Origin: Usnea hakonensis
Taxonomy: Eukaryota; Ascomycota; Lecanoromycetes; Lecanorales; Parmeliaceae
Reading direction: 5' to 3'
Length of the DNA: 64,000 bases
Assembly (NCBI GenBank): GCA_013423325.1
Contig: BLJB01000004.1
Coordinates: forward strand, 141,071-205,070
In this document: one piece after another, positions 1 to 11,041 of the stretch
How positions within the stretch are numbered: position 1 is the first letter of the stretch
Layout: each line of letters starts with the position of its first letter
Notes under the pieces: generated by a model
Seen by the model: only the letters and a program-made list of their open reading frames with translations
The model's database searches: none
What the model was told of the DNA's origin: nothing
Program-made: the position numbers and the translations under genes

Positions 1-606
1 AGTCCGACTCGTTACGCTGACACGCCAGGTTCTACCAGTGTCTCTGTTACGCCCGACTGCGTCTCCAAATTCAATGAGCTCAAGCTCGGCAAATCGATCA
101 AATACATTATCTACAAGCTCTCCGATGACTACAAAGAGATTGTCGTCGAGGACTCGAGCTCTGATCCAGATTGGGAGTCGTTCCAGAGTAAGCTCATGAA
201 TGCAAAAGCGGGGCATAAGGGGAAGGTGGGAAAGGGACCAAGATATGCTGTCTACGATTTCCAATACGAGTTGGAGGGCGGTGAAGGAACAAGGTATGCA
301 GTGATTTCTTGGTCGATAAGAAGCATATGGCGGGGAGACAAGGGCTAATCAAGGCATAGGAACAAGATTGTCTTCATCTCTTGGAGCCCAGATGAGGGAA
401 CATTGGTCTTCGTAAGACTGCATTCACATTGTGCTCGTTCACAAAAAGCTAATCTTGGAAAACAATAGCCAAGAATGACATACGCATCATCAAAGGAATC
501 CCTCAAGAACGCGCTCAACGGTATCGCAGCCGAAGTACAAGCCAACCGGGACGATGAAATCGAGTACGCAACTATCTTGAAAGACATCAGCAAAGGCAAG
601 CGCTAG
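1..606 (+). CDS. COF1: Cofilin/ADF actin-depolymerising factor, 5' end missing
   Basis: Cofilin binds actin filaments and monomers, severs ageing filaments and drives actin turnover. The coding parts are 1–293, 360–411 and 469–606, separated by GT–AG introns of 66 and 57 nt. The protein reads SVSVTPDCVSKFNELK near its start, then IKYIIYKLSDD, FISWSPDEGT and MTYASSKESLKNAL, and ends DISKGKR. These are the hallmark ADF-homology segments: the N-terminal serine region, the FISWSPD strand and the long actin-binding helix. The frame is open to the left edge, so the start codon and probably a first intron lie outside the window. Length and order match fungal cofilins of about 140–150 residues. Function is known for the family; identity is clear from the motifs. 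Confidence 0.93.
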
Positions 607-1241
607 GTGGGAGCTAGATGGTATTGTTGACGAGTTACGGTCCCGGAATTGGAGGCATGATTGCCGGAATAGTGCGGAGAAGCACTGCGGTGCATAGATT
701 CCATGCTCATGATCAATTCATCTGTTTCATTACGTGTACCACTGGAAGCTTGACGCGTTACGTGTGCTCTAAGCCCATTGCCCAATGCTTGGCCCAGGCG
801 ATTCATTTAATGAACCAGTGACTGAAATCTCCTGATTGATCGAGAAGAACTAACAACGCAGCATTCCGCGATACGAATCGGCCCCTTGTCATCTTTTGTG
901 CCGAGTCACTACGACGAAGATTTGAGAGTGTCAATGGTATCCACCGCACCACGCCATCCCTCCTTCAAATCTATGGCCCTGAGAGCTAGAGTCAAACGAC
1001 CTAACCTTTCCAAAATCTGTGCGAACTATGTTGTATAAAAGATAGAGGGGTAGAGGGATGAGGAAGGGTGGACTGAATTATAACAAGTGCCCCTGACAGC
1101 CCCCAAAGTCGTCAACTAGCGCGCTCACTCGCGCTATGAAGGTAGGCTAGCCGGCGCCCTTCGATGAGGTATGGTGTCCGCCGAAACATGTACAGATGTG
1201 CTCGTATATCCGTTCTCATAATCTGAGATGCACCACCCAGG
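607..1241. other. Intergenic, cofilin to GET5
   Basis: Convergent 3' ends of cofilin (+) and GET5 (−). Only short shadow frames without family motifs are present. I see no RNA gene or repeat. Confidence 0.6.
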
Positions 1242-1898
1242 CTACCTCTTCTCCCAACTTCCCCTGAATTTATCGAATACCTCCTCAGCCTTTGCCTCGT
1301 TCCGTATCCTCTGCACTAAGAATGCCTTGAGATCTACCCAGAACTCCTCGGCGCCTAGCACCTCATCCCCACTCGGTCCTTGCGCAACTGACGTCTCCCC
1401 TTTCGCATTCCTTATCGTCGAATCCTCCGTCTTTGCTACATTGGGCTCCTTGTACCCCATGACCATAATACCCAGCTCTATTTCCTGACCTGCCTGCAGA
1501 GGCTCGTCTCCGATTAGCTCCTTCAGCGTTTTCACATCCCCTGCTGGCTTCTTATTGTACAGTACACGTATCTTCTCCGTTCCTTCCAGCTTCAACTCCG
1601 CGGCCACCTTCTCCTTGAAGTCAAGCACCGTAGTCCCCAGATCTGTGCTTGGCAGGCTTAGACTGAGCGCCGGATTCCTCGAACTCTTCAGCGTGACGGT
1701 GATCACACTTGGCTTCTGCGCATCTTCATCTACTAAACCCGATGATGTCGCCCGCTTGAAAGGTGTGGGCATCTTGGGCAGCGTGTATGGGCCATTGAGC
1801 TCGACGGTCTTGGGGTTCGCGGTGTAATCTGGTTGGAGTTTGAGAGGGCGGGAGTCAAGGGAGGAGAGAAATGTTTTGGCGAAGGATAATTCGGTCAT
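1242..1898 (-). CDS. GET5: Get5/Mdy2-like ubiquitin-like protein of the GET pathway
   Basis: Get5 works with Get4 and Sgt2 in the cytosol to hand tail-anchored membrane proteins to Get3. Three parts fit. The N-terminal stretch ELSFAKTFLSSLDSRPLKL ... YTLPKMPTP resembles the Get4-binding segment. Residues about 85–165 form a ubiquitin-like domain (VITVTLKSSRNPALSLSL ... KIRVLYNKKPAGDVKTL). The C-terminus, EEFWVDLKAFLVQRI ... VFDKFRGSWEKR, resembles the Get5 homodimerisation helix, which ends in GW in yeast. I start at the ATG at 1898 (MTELSFAK) because it opens directly on the conserved segment. The frame is open further upstream to 2036, but that extension begins at a TTG. About 218 aa, one exon. 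It is divergent from NOP2 with roughly 230 bp between starts. Confidence 0.8.
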   Translation of the reverse strand: MTELSFAKTFLSSLDSRPLKLQPDYTANPKTVELNGPYTLPKMPTPFKRATSSGLVDEDAQKPSVITVTLKSSRNPALSLSLPSTDLGTTVLDFKEKVAAELKLEGTEKIRVLYNKKPAGDVKTLKELIGDEPLQAGQEIELGIMVMGYKEPNVAKTEDSTIRNAKGETSVAQGPSGDEVLGAEEFWVDLKAFLVQRIRNEAKAEEVFDKFRGSWEKR

Positions 1899-2131
1899 TC
1901 TGCCGTTTGGGAGGTAGTCGGGCGGATGGCTTTTGCTGAATATTGAGTAGAGGGTTTCGTGATGCTCGGATTGCATGTTCAGGTAGTAGATCGGAGAGCG
2001 CTCAAGATAATCATTTTGAGTGAGGATAGATGCCAAGGCGCTAAGATAAGTGATAGCCCTATCGCACGAACTTTTCTGGATTTGAGAGATGCTATCAAAG
2101 TCTAATCTTACGAGGGAACACAGTCGCAGTC

Positions 2132-4324
2132 ATGGGAGTAGGTCGCCGCATGAAAAAGCAAGGTCCGCCTCAACCCCTGGATGAGTCTCGCTTTTCCTCC
2201 CTAAAAAAACGTCAAGCCGGCGAATTTGACGACTCTGCTAGAGGGAAAAAGAGAAAAGCGTCTGGAGAGATCAAAGTCGTCCCGACACCTAAATACAACC
2301 GCAGCGCAAATTCGAGTCTAAAGCATGGTAACGGTAGAGGTTACATCAATGGCTTCGGCAATGCGCAGAAGCGAGGCAAAGGTAGAAAGGGATTGAGGAT
2401 GGCCGATGCTCTCATGTCTGGTGCGCTGCAAGATGAAGAGAGCTCGGACGGTGATGCGGCTGATCTTTTGGAAGAAGGTGAGGAGAACGGCAGCCCCGAC
2501 GATTATGTGACAGATCTATCGAAAGGAGATAAGGAGGCAGAAATTGCAGGTCTGCTTGATGGGGAGCAAGAAGGCTTGTCGGAAGACTGGGAAGGTCTTG
2601 GGGATGAGTTTCTGGGGTCTGGATCGTCGGTATATGATTCAGACCCGCAGCAAGAGAAAGCAAGATTTTCGGAGGATGAGGACGAGTCTGATGCTGAAGA
2701 GAAACTTACAGCCGCAAACATCGCGGGGCTATCGAGACGATTAGATGAAAAGCAAGAAGAAGACGCAGCTGATGCACAACTTGAGCTCGAAGAAGCAGCT
2801 CTACAAACCAACATCGACGGAGACCGACCAAATGTTTTAGACGATGAGGATGAAGATGCTGGCCCAGCGTCAAGACTGGCACCAGACCTACAGTTATTGC
2901 GATCAAGGATCACAGACACTATCCGCGTCCTCGATGACTTTTCAAAATTGTCCGAGCCTGGTCGATCCCGCGCTGAATATACCGCCCAATTCATTAAAGA
3001 TGTCTGTCTTTACTACGGGTACTCATCCTATCTCGCGGAAAAGCTTTTCAACCTCTTCACACCTCGAGAAGCATTCGCGTTCTTCGAAGCCAATGAATCT
3101 GCCCGGCCAGTTGTCATACGCACAAATACCATCCGGACTCATCGCCGAGAGTTGGCGCAATCGCTCATCAACAGAGGTGTGACGCTTGAGCCAGTGGGGA
3201 AGTGGTCGAAGGTTGGGCTACAGGTCTTTGAAAGCCAAACACCCTTGGGAGCTACGCCAGAGTATCTTGCTGGCCAATACATCATCATGGCCGCTTCATC
3301 CTTCCTCCCTGTCATGGCTCTCGCGCCTCAAGAACATGAAAGAATTCTAGATATGGCAGCAGCTCCTGGTGGAAAGACTACTTATATCGCCGCTCTGATG
3401 AAGAACACTGGCAGCATTTTTGCCAACGATAGTAACAAAGACAGGAGCAAAGCTCTGATAGGCAATATTCACCGTCTCGGCGTCAAGAATACCATCGTCT
3501 GCAATCACGACGCGAAAGAATTTCCAAAGGTGATCGGCGGGTTTGATCGCGTACTACTCGACGCCCCTTGTTCGGGTACAGGCGTTATCGCGAAAGACCC
3601 CAGCGTCAAGACGAACAAAACAGAGAAAGACTTCATGCAACTACCGCACTTACAGAAGCAGCTGTTACTCTGTGCGATTGACTCTGTTGACCATACGAGT
3701 AAGACTGGAGGCTATGTCATCTACTCGACCTGTAGCGTTTCCATAGAGGAGAACGAACAAGTTGTGCAATATGCTCTTACGAAACGACCAAATGTCAAGC
3801 TTGTAGAAACAGGCTTGACCTTTGGTGTAGATGGTTTTGTGAGCTATATGGGCAAGCAATTTGACCCGAAAATGAAGATGACGAAGCGATTCTACCCACA
3901 CACCTACAACGTCGACGGCTTCTTCGTCAGCAAGTTCAAGAAGACAGGGCCATCGCGGAACATGTCCACAAAGGAGGGAGCAGCAGATGGTGCTCAGAAA
4001 AGCGTTTCATTGAGCACAGTCGACCGAACACCGATCTCAAATGACATCCAAGACGAGGAGCTACCTTTTGGTGGATTCAATGACTCCGAGGATGAGACCT
4101 ACATGGAAAAGGCAAGGAGAAATCGCCTGAGGAGGAAAGGCATCGATCCTAAGGCGGTAAATGGGAAAAAGAACGCAGAAGCTCACGCCAAGCCCACGCA
4201 AAACGGAGAGAACCCCAATGGAGAAAAGGCCATTGCGGGCTCAAATGGCATCAAGCCTTCCAAAACCAAGGCTTCCGCGAATGCTAGTCCACGGATCAAA
4301 GCCTCTGTAAATCGTGTTAGGTAG
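2132..4324 (+). CDS. NOP2: Nop2-type 25S rRNA (cytosine-C5) methyltransferase
   Basis: Nop2 is a nucleolar m5C methyltransferase of 25S rRNA and is needed for 60S subunit assembly. The 730-residue single-exon protein has a basic start, a long acidic low-complexity region (about residues 90–245) and the RsmB/NSUN catalytic domain (about 250–610). In the domain are the SAM-binding motif LDMAAAPGGKTTYIAAL near residue 406, DRVLLDAPCSGTGV near 472 with the motif-IV cysteine, and VIYSTCSVSIEENE near 530 with the motif-VI catalytic cysteine. The tail is basic, with RRNRLRRKGIDPKA, typical of nucleolar proteins. The ATG at 2132 opens a lysine-rich leader like that of other fungal Nop2 proteins. Upstream is the divergent GET5 gene. 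Confidence 0.95.
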   Translation: MGVGRRMKKQGPPQPLDESRFSSLKKRQAGEFDDSARGKKRKASGEIKVVPTPKYNRSANSSLKHGNGRGYINGFGNAQKRGKGRKGLRMADALMSGALQDEESSDGDAADLLEEGEENGSPDDYVTDLSKGDKEAEIAGLLDGEQEGLSEDWEGLGDEFLGSGSSVYDSDPQQEKARFSEDEDESDAEEKLTAANIAGLSRRLDEKQEEDAADAQLELEEAALQTNIDGDRPNVLDDEDEDAGPASRLAPDLQLLRSRITDTIRVLDDFSKLSEPGRSRAEYTAQFIKDVCLYYGYSSYLAEKLFNLFTPREAFAFFEANESARPVVIRTNTIRTHRRELAQSLINRGVTLEPVGKWSKVGLQVFESQTPLGATPEYLAGQYIIMAASSFLPVMALAPQEHERILDMAAAPGGKTTYIAALMKNTGSIFANDSNKDRSKALIGNIHRLGVKNTIVCNHDAKEFPKVIGGFDRVLLDAPCSGTGVIAKDPSVKTNKTEKDFMQLPHLQKQLLLCAIDSVDHTSKTGGYVIYSTCSVSIEENEQVVQYALTKRPNVKLVETGLTFGVDGFVSYMGKQFDPKMKMTKRFYPHTYNVDGFFVSKFKKTGPSRNMSTKEGAADGAQKSVSLSTVDRTPISNDIQDEELPFGGFNDSEDETYMEKARRNRLRRKGIDPKAVNGKKNAEAHAKPTQNGENPNGEKAIAGSNGIKPSKTKASANASPRIKASVNRVR

Positions 4325-5101
4325 TATAGCAAGCGACGTCCTTATCTTTTAATGTATATTCAGAGTATAATCCAACCTCGGATACCCAAAACAATTTCTA
4401 CACAGAACGAAGACTGTGGCACGAAACCTCTTTAGAGAACAAAATGCCCATCTAAACCCTCACAATACAAAACAGACCCACTCATATCCACCTAACACTA
4501 CCAGACCCTCCTCCAACACCCCGTCGCAAAGCACAGCCCACATCCTCAAACCCCATCTCCCTCCCCAACCAACTCCCTTGACCCAACACGCTTTTCTGAC
4601 AAACTCTTCTCCGGATCATATATAACTGCAATTCCCGCTTTCCCTACGGTCATCTCATGTCTTTACATGTATAGCTCGGAGCACTTACTTGTGATGTATC
4701 GTCGCCTTTGTGTTTTTTCTGGCGTGCTGTCTTTATGATATAACGAACTCTACATAGCTTTTTCACGTACTTACCTGATATCTGGCTTGATACTAGCTGT
4801 GTTGTTGCTGTGATATATTTTGAGATGGCTAAGGTAGGAGCGTTTCTGATCTGTGGGAGTCGTGCTGTGGTCTTGGAGATTGAGGGGGAGGGAAGTCTAG
4901 AGCTGCTTTCATCATCTGTGGTAGGTATTACAGGGCTCGAGTGTCTTTGCATCGGATAGGGAGGTTCAAGAATGGGACAATGAGTTGTATCTAAAGAAGC
5001 ATTCAACAAAGACTCGAATACACTGCCAAAACCCACCAAACCTAAGAAACCCCCAAGCACAACGCCCTTCTTACATCATCCCCATCCCATCCCACCCCCA
5101 C
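4325..5101. other. Intergenic, pyrimidine-rich
   Basis: Between convergent NOP2 and the F-box-like gene. The + strand is rich in cacc/cccc runs from 4440 to 4580 and 5040 to 5110. A 136-codon minus-strand frame at 4650–5060 starts at GTG and shows no family motif. Nothing else seen. Confidence 0.55.
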
Positions 5102-6437
5102 CTACCTACCCCCTCGCGTCTCATAAAACCGATGACACATCTCCCCATTCCCACTTTCCAACTCCTCGCCCTCCTCTCCCCACACCCGCACCCAAGCACC
5201 ATCCCTCACAAACTCCCTCTCAAACCTCTCACAGTCCGCCACCCATCTCATCTCCAACCTGACCTTCGCTTTCATATTCGTCAAAGAGCGAAGAAGAGCC
5301 TCGCTCTGCTGACCCCAAAATCTGTTCTCCGTGTCCGTGCGCGTCGGGTTCCGCGGCCAGAGGTCGATGTTTAGGACGCGAAGGGTAGGTAGCGTGGTGT
5401 TGATGTATGTGCTGAGGGGGGATTCTAAGATCAGTGGGGTGGTTCCGTTGCACCGGGGCATGAAGCCTTCGACCATGGTAATTTTGACGTTCTTGAGGTA
5501 GCGTTGGGAGTTAGGACTGAGGCATTTTCGGAAATCGTGCAGTGCGCTCAGTTGGGATCCAAAGTCGTAGACGATGCGGGATGCTAGGATGGGGAGCGCG
5601 TCGAGGCGGTAGAAGCGAGACGCGGATGTCAAGGAAAAGTAGTCTGGGGGCAAGGGGGCTGCGAGTTCGATGTCAAAGTCGCTGCTGTCGTCCGCGACCA
5701 TACGTGAGATTTCGCGCAAGATGTTGACGTCACTGTTCAATGTAGGGTTTGGCTTGCCCAAGAGCTGCGCTGTAGACAACTGGGAGACGGCATCCAGTAC
5801 GCTTTGGAATGCCTGGACCAGTGCAGAGAAATGGAAGTCGACGCCCTGTAAATTTTGAAGTAGGGAGTCGAAATCCTTGTGAATCTTCTCAACCTGTCCC
5901 TTGGTTTTACGTAAATGGTCAATTAGCATGGTTTCGTTCTTAGCAAGAGACCTCCAATGTTGTCGGGGTTTTTGTTTGTCATGGATCAAGTTTATCTGAA
6001 GAGAAACCGCGTGTTTAGATCGAAGATCTCCAGTCAATTCGTAAATGATTTCACTCATCGACCCTCGCGTAGGTATACGATTGACCACAATCCACTGCAG
6101 AGCTATAAGGGGTGTCAATAGTATCAACGTATGTGAGATCTGGGACTTTGAGACCTGTACGTAAAGAAAGATGAGTGGAAGCCGACCACACTGGGTTGTT
6201 GATACCCAGCTTTCGCCAAGACGCGATATGTTTCTTGCCCGGAGGCGATAACAGTCGCTTGTAAGCAATGGATTGATCATCTCCCAATTTTCTTGTAACG
6301 TGTACCGTAAAGGCTTCCAAAACAAATTTGTATATATTTGATCGTATTTCAACAGGTAGAAGTCGTAACCTATCAGTGGAAGGGGATATGATGGTGAGAA
6401 GATTCCCATTTTCTTTCTTTTCCTTGGATGTGGGCAT
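5102..6437 (-). CDS. F-box-like hypothetical protein, at least two exons
   Basis: Two open stretches on the minus strand belong together. The first (from ATG 6437, or 6455 for MNLLSI) reads TDRLRLLPVEIRSNIYKFVLEA, the opening of the fungal F-box-like families, where a leucine-rich LLP-E-R--IY-- helix precedes a substrate region. The second runs down to the stop at 5102 and contains a coiled-coil-like segment (HLRKTKGQVEKIHKDFDSLL), then ASRFYRLDALPILASRIVYDF and RVLNIDLWPRNPTRTD. This second segment matches the usual part where the polypeptide passes from reading CRQI-EA-LPLFY to a list of strands. The linking intron lies between about 6075 and 5960; a donor GTATACC fits, but the acceptor is not resolved. 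No function can be given beyond a likely protein-interaction role. Confidence 0.55.
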
Positions 6438-6455
6438 GATAGACAACAGGTTCAC

Positions 6456-6991
6456 TTTTGCGGAAGAGAAATTAGTATTGGGTTGCCAGCCGATTTATGC
6501 ACATCAGGCTGTAGGGCCAGGCGAATGGTTCCAAGCCCCTTGCAAGCCCCCTTGCATCAGACTCGCCAAGAGCTGGCTCCTTCTTAACAATGCAAACCGC
6601 GTTTCGAGCGTGAGGCGTGTCTGAATTTTTCTCATCCTCCAATCTATTGCAATGCAAGAAGGCGTCCTCCAACGGCTTTAAGAGGGCTTGTCGAGCCAAC
6701 CTGGTAATTTCAGACCTTGTGGAGAGGAATACTACTTCAGTAACTGCGAGAATAAGCAATGTAATTGTCGCTTTGGCAAGACGAGGCAAAGCAGGCAGGC
6801 GAAATTGGTTGCTGATTGATTTTGCTGTACACAGGCTCAAATTTTCAGCTATGCTCAAGTTTCAAGCCGCTGACTTTGATCATACAGTCATATTTGCTCA
6901 TTCCACACAGACCCACGAGGAAGAGGGTTTGGAATCAAAAGGTTTAAAGGTGACTGTGACCGCATTGCCAGCTGCTACTCATGTTAAACTG
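6456..6991. other. Intergenic, F-box-like gene to ARC18
   Basis: Holds a minus-strand open stretch (6472–6858) that lacks an ATG start and recognisable motifs. It includes a hydrophobic run (ITLLILAVTEVVFL). It could be 5' UTR sequence of the downstream F-box-like gene; I do not call it a gene. Confidence 0.4.
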
Positions 6992-7916
6992 CTATAATGA
7001 TTTGCCCATAAATTTGCGCTTTGTGAAACTTAGCCACCACTGTCGTATCATCAATGATTGTCCCAATTCACCAATACGATCTAAGAACACTCACTTTCGA
7101 GGGTGTGCTGCCATCTGCATAAACACGCGCTAGTAACCTCATTGCCAATTCTTGTCTCACCTGCGATAGATACCTTGATGTTGTGATGAGACTCTGTTAT
7201 GCTAGGAGGTGTTGAACAAGACTTACTGGCGCAGAGTCTCCGCATCTTGTCGATCTCTCGGCGCCTCGAATGCCTGATTCAATGGAAAGCTAGCGTCCCC
7301 CGGAATTGCAAATTGGTCCAATGCTGCGTTCAGCAACGCCTGAATCATTGGCTCTCATCAGCACCGCAATCCCACTTTGTCTCTTTTTCTAGGGCATAGC
7401 CGGGAGTACACTGGCTCCTCGTCGGCACCGTGTTGATACTCGTACCTTCTCCGCCTCCTTCTTTCCCATTGTAGGCTTGATCTTCCCCAATCCCTCACTC
7501 AGGAATAGTATGCCATAGATGAGTAACCGGTCTGCTGGCCCTTTGATCTCGAAATTTCGAAAAAATGTATTTGCTCGGAAAAGGGAAATGACTTCATCTA
7601 GAGAATCGTATGATTCGCTGTCTGGGTCGATCTCGAGCTCGGAGGTACCGTGGGCCAGGGGTGGGAGAGCGTAAGCTGGACCACGAGTACGAGTTCGTAG
7701 AGGGAGAAGAGCAAAGTTACCTGCATAGCGTCAGAGAATACTAAGCAGCCAGTAGGAGCAGGGTAGGCATTGAGGTAAGGAGACAGCCTTTACGGGAGCA
7801 CGGTTGACTGACCTATGACTCGGACATCTTGATCCTGTAGAAAGATGGAGTGATATGCCTAATTTTGAGTTAGCAGCTTGTAATCCAGCGTCAGAAAGGG
7901 TAACACTAACAGGCAT
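6992..7916 (-). CDS. ARC18: Arp2/3 complex subunit 3 (p21-Arc), six exons
   Basis: ARPC3 is a structural subunit of the Arp2/3 complex, which nucleates branched actin at endocytic sites. The gene was assembled from six exons: 7911–7916, 7813–7858, 7446–7720, 7227–7339, 7095–7173 and 6992–7039. Introns are 52–106 nt and all phases close, giving 188 aa. The protein starts MPAYHSIFLQDQDVRVIGN, passes through NFALLPLRTRTRGPA, FFRNFEIKGPADRLLIY and FAIPGDASFPLNQAFEAP, and ends WWLSFTKRKFMGKSL, all ARPC3 signatures. The first coding exon is only six bases (ATG CCT). The gene is head to head with RFC3, 189 bp between start codons. No single long frame reveals this gene; it is visible only after splicing. 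Confidence 0.93.
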
Positions 7917-8105
7917 TTTCAATATTGTATCCTGATTGTGAACGAAGTTCAAAGTCCAAGGCAGTCGCAATCCAAATGCCAAGCCTGATATTTGTAGGGC
8001 TGACCAGAAACTTTCCACTTTACGCGCCTCGCGTCTCAACTTCATGTTCCTCGAAACAGTGTAGAAATTCGACTAATAATTAGATTTTCAATCCTTTTTG
8101 CAAAC

Positions 8106-9513
8106 ATGTCAGATTATGAAGATGAGATGGACGTGGATGATGCTCCGACCAAGGAGTCAGTCATGTTCACCTCTGAAAACACCAATGCCAAGGGCAAGAG
8201 AAGCGCAGCAAATCTGCCTGTAGAAGCCGAGGACAGCCTACCATGGTGATTGCAGACTCTTCCTTCAGAAACTGCTGGGCTTACCATTCCAGGGTAGAAA
8301 AGTACAGACCAGACACGTTAGACGATGTCTCGGGTCATCAAGATATTCTAGCCACCATCAACAAATTCGTCGACACCAATGTTTGCATCCTCTGACCCCA
8401 TCGAATCTGCCACGGGCTGATGACAGTATAGCGATTACCACATCTCCTACTCTACGGCCCGCCAGGTACTGGCAAGACGTCGACAATACTGGCTTTAGCT
8501 CGGCGAATTTACGGCAACAGAAACATGAGGCAGATGGTGCTAGAACTCAATGCAAGTGATGATAGAGGCATAGACGTCGTACGGGAACAAATTAGGACCT
8601 TTGCAAGTTTGTGACAAGCATTGGGAGTGCAGTCAACCTCAAGCTGACCGAAAACTCAGGTACTAAGCAGATCTTCTCGGCAGCGCCCAAAGCCGGCGAC
8701 ACGCCTTCATTGGGGGCTTATAAGCTCATCGTTCTGGACGAGGCAGATGCTATGACTTCAGTTGCTCAAATGGCCCTGCGGAGGATCATGGAAAAGTACA
8801 CCGCCAATACACGATTTTGCATAATTGCCAACTATACCCACAAGTTGTCGCCGGCATTGCTATCAAGATGTACGAGGTTCAGATTCAGCCCCCTGAAAGA
8901 AGCAGATATTCGGCATCTCGTCGATATCGTGATCGAGAAGGAAGACGTGAAAATCCAGTTGGAGGCAGTCGACAGTCTGGTGCGGCTGAGCAAAGGCGAC
9001 ATGAGGAGAGCCTTGAACGTTCTCCAAGCATGCCATGCAAGCAGTAAGTTTATTTAGGAATCATTCATTCTAGGTTCTTTTATGTGCATAACAGCCGCTC
9101 ACGTAGATTCAGGCACCCCATTACACATCAAAGGCCAACCACCACCCAAGAACCCCAAACGTGAGACGATAACGAACACCACCATTTACGACTGCATTGC
9201 TGCTCCTCACCCTGCTGACATACAACTCATCCGCGACACCCTCATGGAGACATCCGACGTGACTTCCTGCCTGAACACCGTCAACATGCTCAAAGCGAAC
9301 AAAGGCCTTGCATTAGCAGACATACTGACTGCACTAGGGGATGAGCTAGCAAAACTGGAAGTGCCCCCACAAACGAGGGTGGCATGGCTTTCAGGATTTG
9401 CGGAAGTTGAGTATAGGTTGAGTGGCGGAGGCAGTGAAGTTATGCAGACTGGAGGATTGGTGGGTGTGATTAGAGGAGGCGTCGATTTGATGGAGCATGG
9501 AGGCACGCAGTAG
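8106..9513 (+). CDS. RFC3: Replication factor C subunit 3, five exons
   Basis: RFC3 is a small subunit of the RFC clamp loader that opens PCNA at primer-template junctions. Exons are 8106–8245, 8293–8380, 8432–8606, 8660–9043 and 9113–9513, giving about 395 aa; an acceptor at 9107 would add two residues. The RFC boxes are plain: LPWVEKYRPDTLDDVSGH, then LLLYGPPGTGKTST (Walker A), LELNASDDRGIDVVR, KLIVLDEADAMT (Walker B, DEAD), ANYTHKLSPALLSRCTRFRF (the SRC arginine-finger motif) and a C-terminal collar region ending GGVDLMEHGGTQ. The pairing of DRGIDVVR with SRCTRFRF favours yeast Rfc3 (human RFC5) over the other small subunits. The acidic N-terminus (MSDYEDEMDVDD) is usual in fungal copies. 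It shares a short divergent promoter region with ARC18. Confidence 0.94.
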
Positions 9514-9795
9514 TAGATCAATGATACCCGGTCTGGTTATTTCCAACCACTGCTCTGATTGTTGTTGTGTCGTTACTTCCAGATTTTCTAACACGAACCC
9601 TTTAACACATCACGGCTGCGCCACCTTCCGAGGTAAACAATGATTCGACTCGTGCCCTGTCTCCACCTCAACACTCTCAAAACTTTTTTGCTAACACAAC
9701 CTCATTCTTATAAAAAACAGCTCTGAAACTTTCATTTATATTCTCAAAATCTTCCTCGATATTTTTCTTCATCCTGATCTTGACCAACACTGGAA

Positions 9796-10726
9796 ATGGA
9801 GCAAGTTAACAAGACGGCGCCTCTTTCAGCCCTCATGGATGTAGACCCAGTTCCGGCACCGATTACCCAGCCAACAGCTGCGTCGATGCCTGAAATGGAA
9901 CAGCATCCCAAGACTCCTCCTCCATCGCCCCCTAGGGAAGGGGACTCAGCTTCGGCAAACCCCACCCAAGCCGTATCTGCGCAGATGCCAACCCCAAAGT
10001 ACGTAACCAAAACAAAGAACGCGTCTCGCGCAGATTGGGTCAACACCCTCTGGGCTGATATTTCTGGCCAACTTCGGCGCTTCTCTGTCATCTCTCAGGA
10101 TTTGTTTGATGGACTATTACTCAAGAAAGACACCACCACTGGGGCGCTGATCTTAAGAGATCTAGTAAGTTCGCCGTGCTTTACCCTTTCTTTTGACATA
10201 CTTCAACGCGAATGCTAATGCTGTATGTACAGCGCCACAAATACGAAGAACTCCGCGCGGATCGGAATCTGGCAACTGTCCGGGTTGTGGTCCCGCAAAC
10301 CCCGACAGGTGGGATATGGCAGCTGCTGTGGACTATCAAGCGTCATAGGGATCCTAATGGACGTAGGTCTCCTCTACGCACTATGTTTCCTGAAATGAAA
10401 AAGATCGCTGATGAAGTAGTAGGAATGTTCATTGCTCAGACGAAGATAGATCCCATTGGCCTTCAAGCACACTTAGCCCTTCAAACCTACTGTAAGTCAA
10501 ACTCTCACTCTCCCCTTTTTCTTTATCTCTTTATCTTGTGAATACTTGCTGATGAAATTCCCACCCAGCTGACCAACCCTATTCGAGCACTCCCTTCTCG
10601 CTCCCCCCTTTTGTGCAAGATTATGGGCCTGGACCCGCGCACTTTGATCCCGCTCCGAATCTTGATTTCGATACCCTGACTCGAGATTTGCAGAGAGAAG
10701 TGGACGAGGGGAAATGGGCTGAGTAA
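9796..10726 (+). CDS. Tandem-family protein, copy A (unknown function)
   Basis: I do not recognise this family. Exons 9796–10164, 10233–10491 and 10569–10726 give 261 aa. The first 75 residues are proline-rich and look disordered (KTPPPSPPREGDS). The family core follows: WVNTLWADISGQLRR, then LFDGLLLKKDTTTGALILRDL ending exactly at the first intron. Exon 2 begins RHKYEELRADRNLATVRVVV and carries IWQLLWTIKR. Exon 3 ends FDTLTRDLQREVDEGKWAE. It is the longest of four adjacent copies and the only one with the long N-terminal extension. No signal peptide or membrane segment is seen, so it is probably intracellular. The first intron is in phase 0 and the second in phase 1, as in copy B. Confidence 0.7.
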
Positions 10727-11041
10727 GGTGCCAAAAGTAGATGGTGCTGGACAAGGCAGGTATTTGGATGCGAGAAAGTTAGGAGTGTTCAGAATTGCTG
10801 GTGGCATTAGATGTACGTTTGAGCGAGGGCGAGTAAGTGCATGAGGTCGTTACATGGTTGTAAAAATGATCTCGGCGCTTTTTGAGAATGGCGAAATTCT
10901 GTCAACACATTTTCCTGTCGTGGATGCCGAAAAGTGCAGTGTTTTGTGTCAACACATCTCCCCCCCTCCGCTACTTCCTAAATCTTCTGTCCCAAACCCC
11001 CCTTTTGTTTAATTCAACACCACACATATCAACATCCAATC
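10727..11041. other. Spacer between tandem copies A and B
   Basis: 315 bp. It ends with a pyrimidine-rich stretch and aacatccaatc just before the ATG of copy B, which looks like a fungal core promoter and leader. No other feature seen. Confidence 0.5.

Noticed and set aside
4650..5060. 136-codon minus-strand frame between NOP2 and the F-box-like gene
   Set aside because: Starts at GTG, not ATG, has no motif, and lies in low-complexity intergenic sequence.
6472..6858. 128-codon minus-strand frame with a hydrophobic run
   Set aside because: Starts at TTG, no family signal; probably upstream region of the F-box-like gene.
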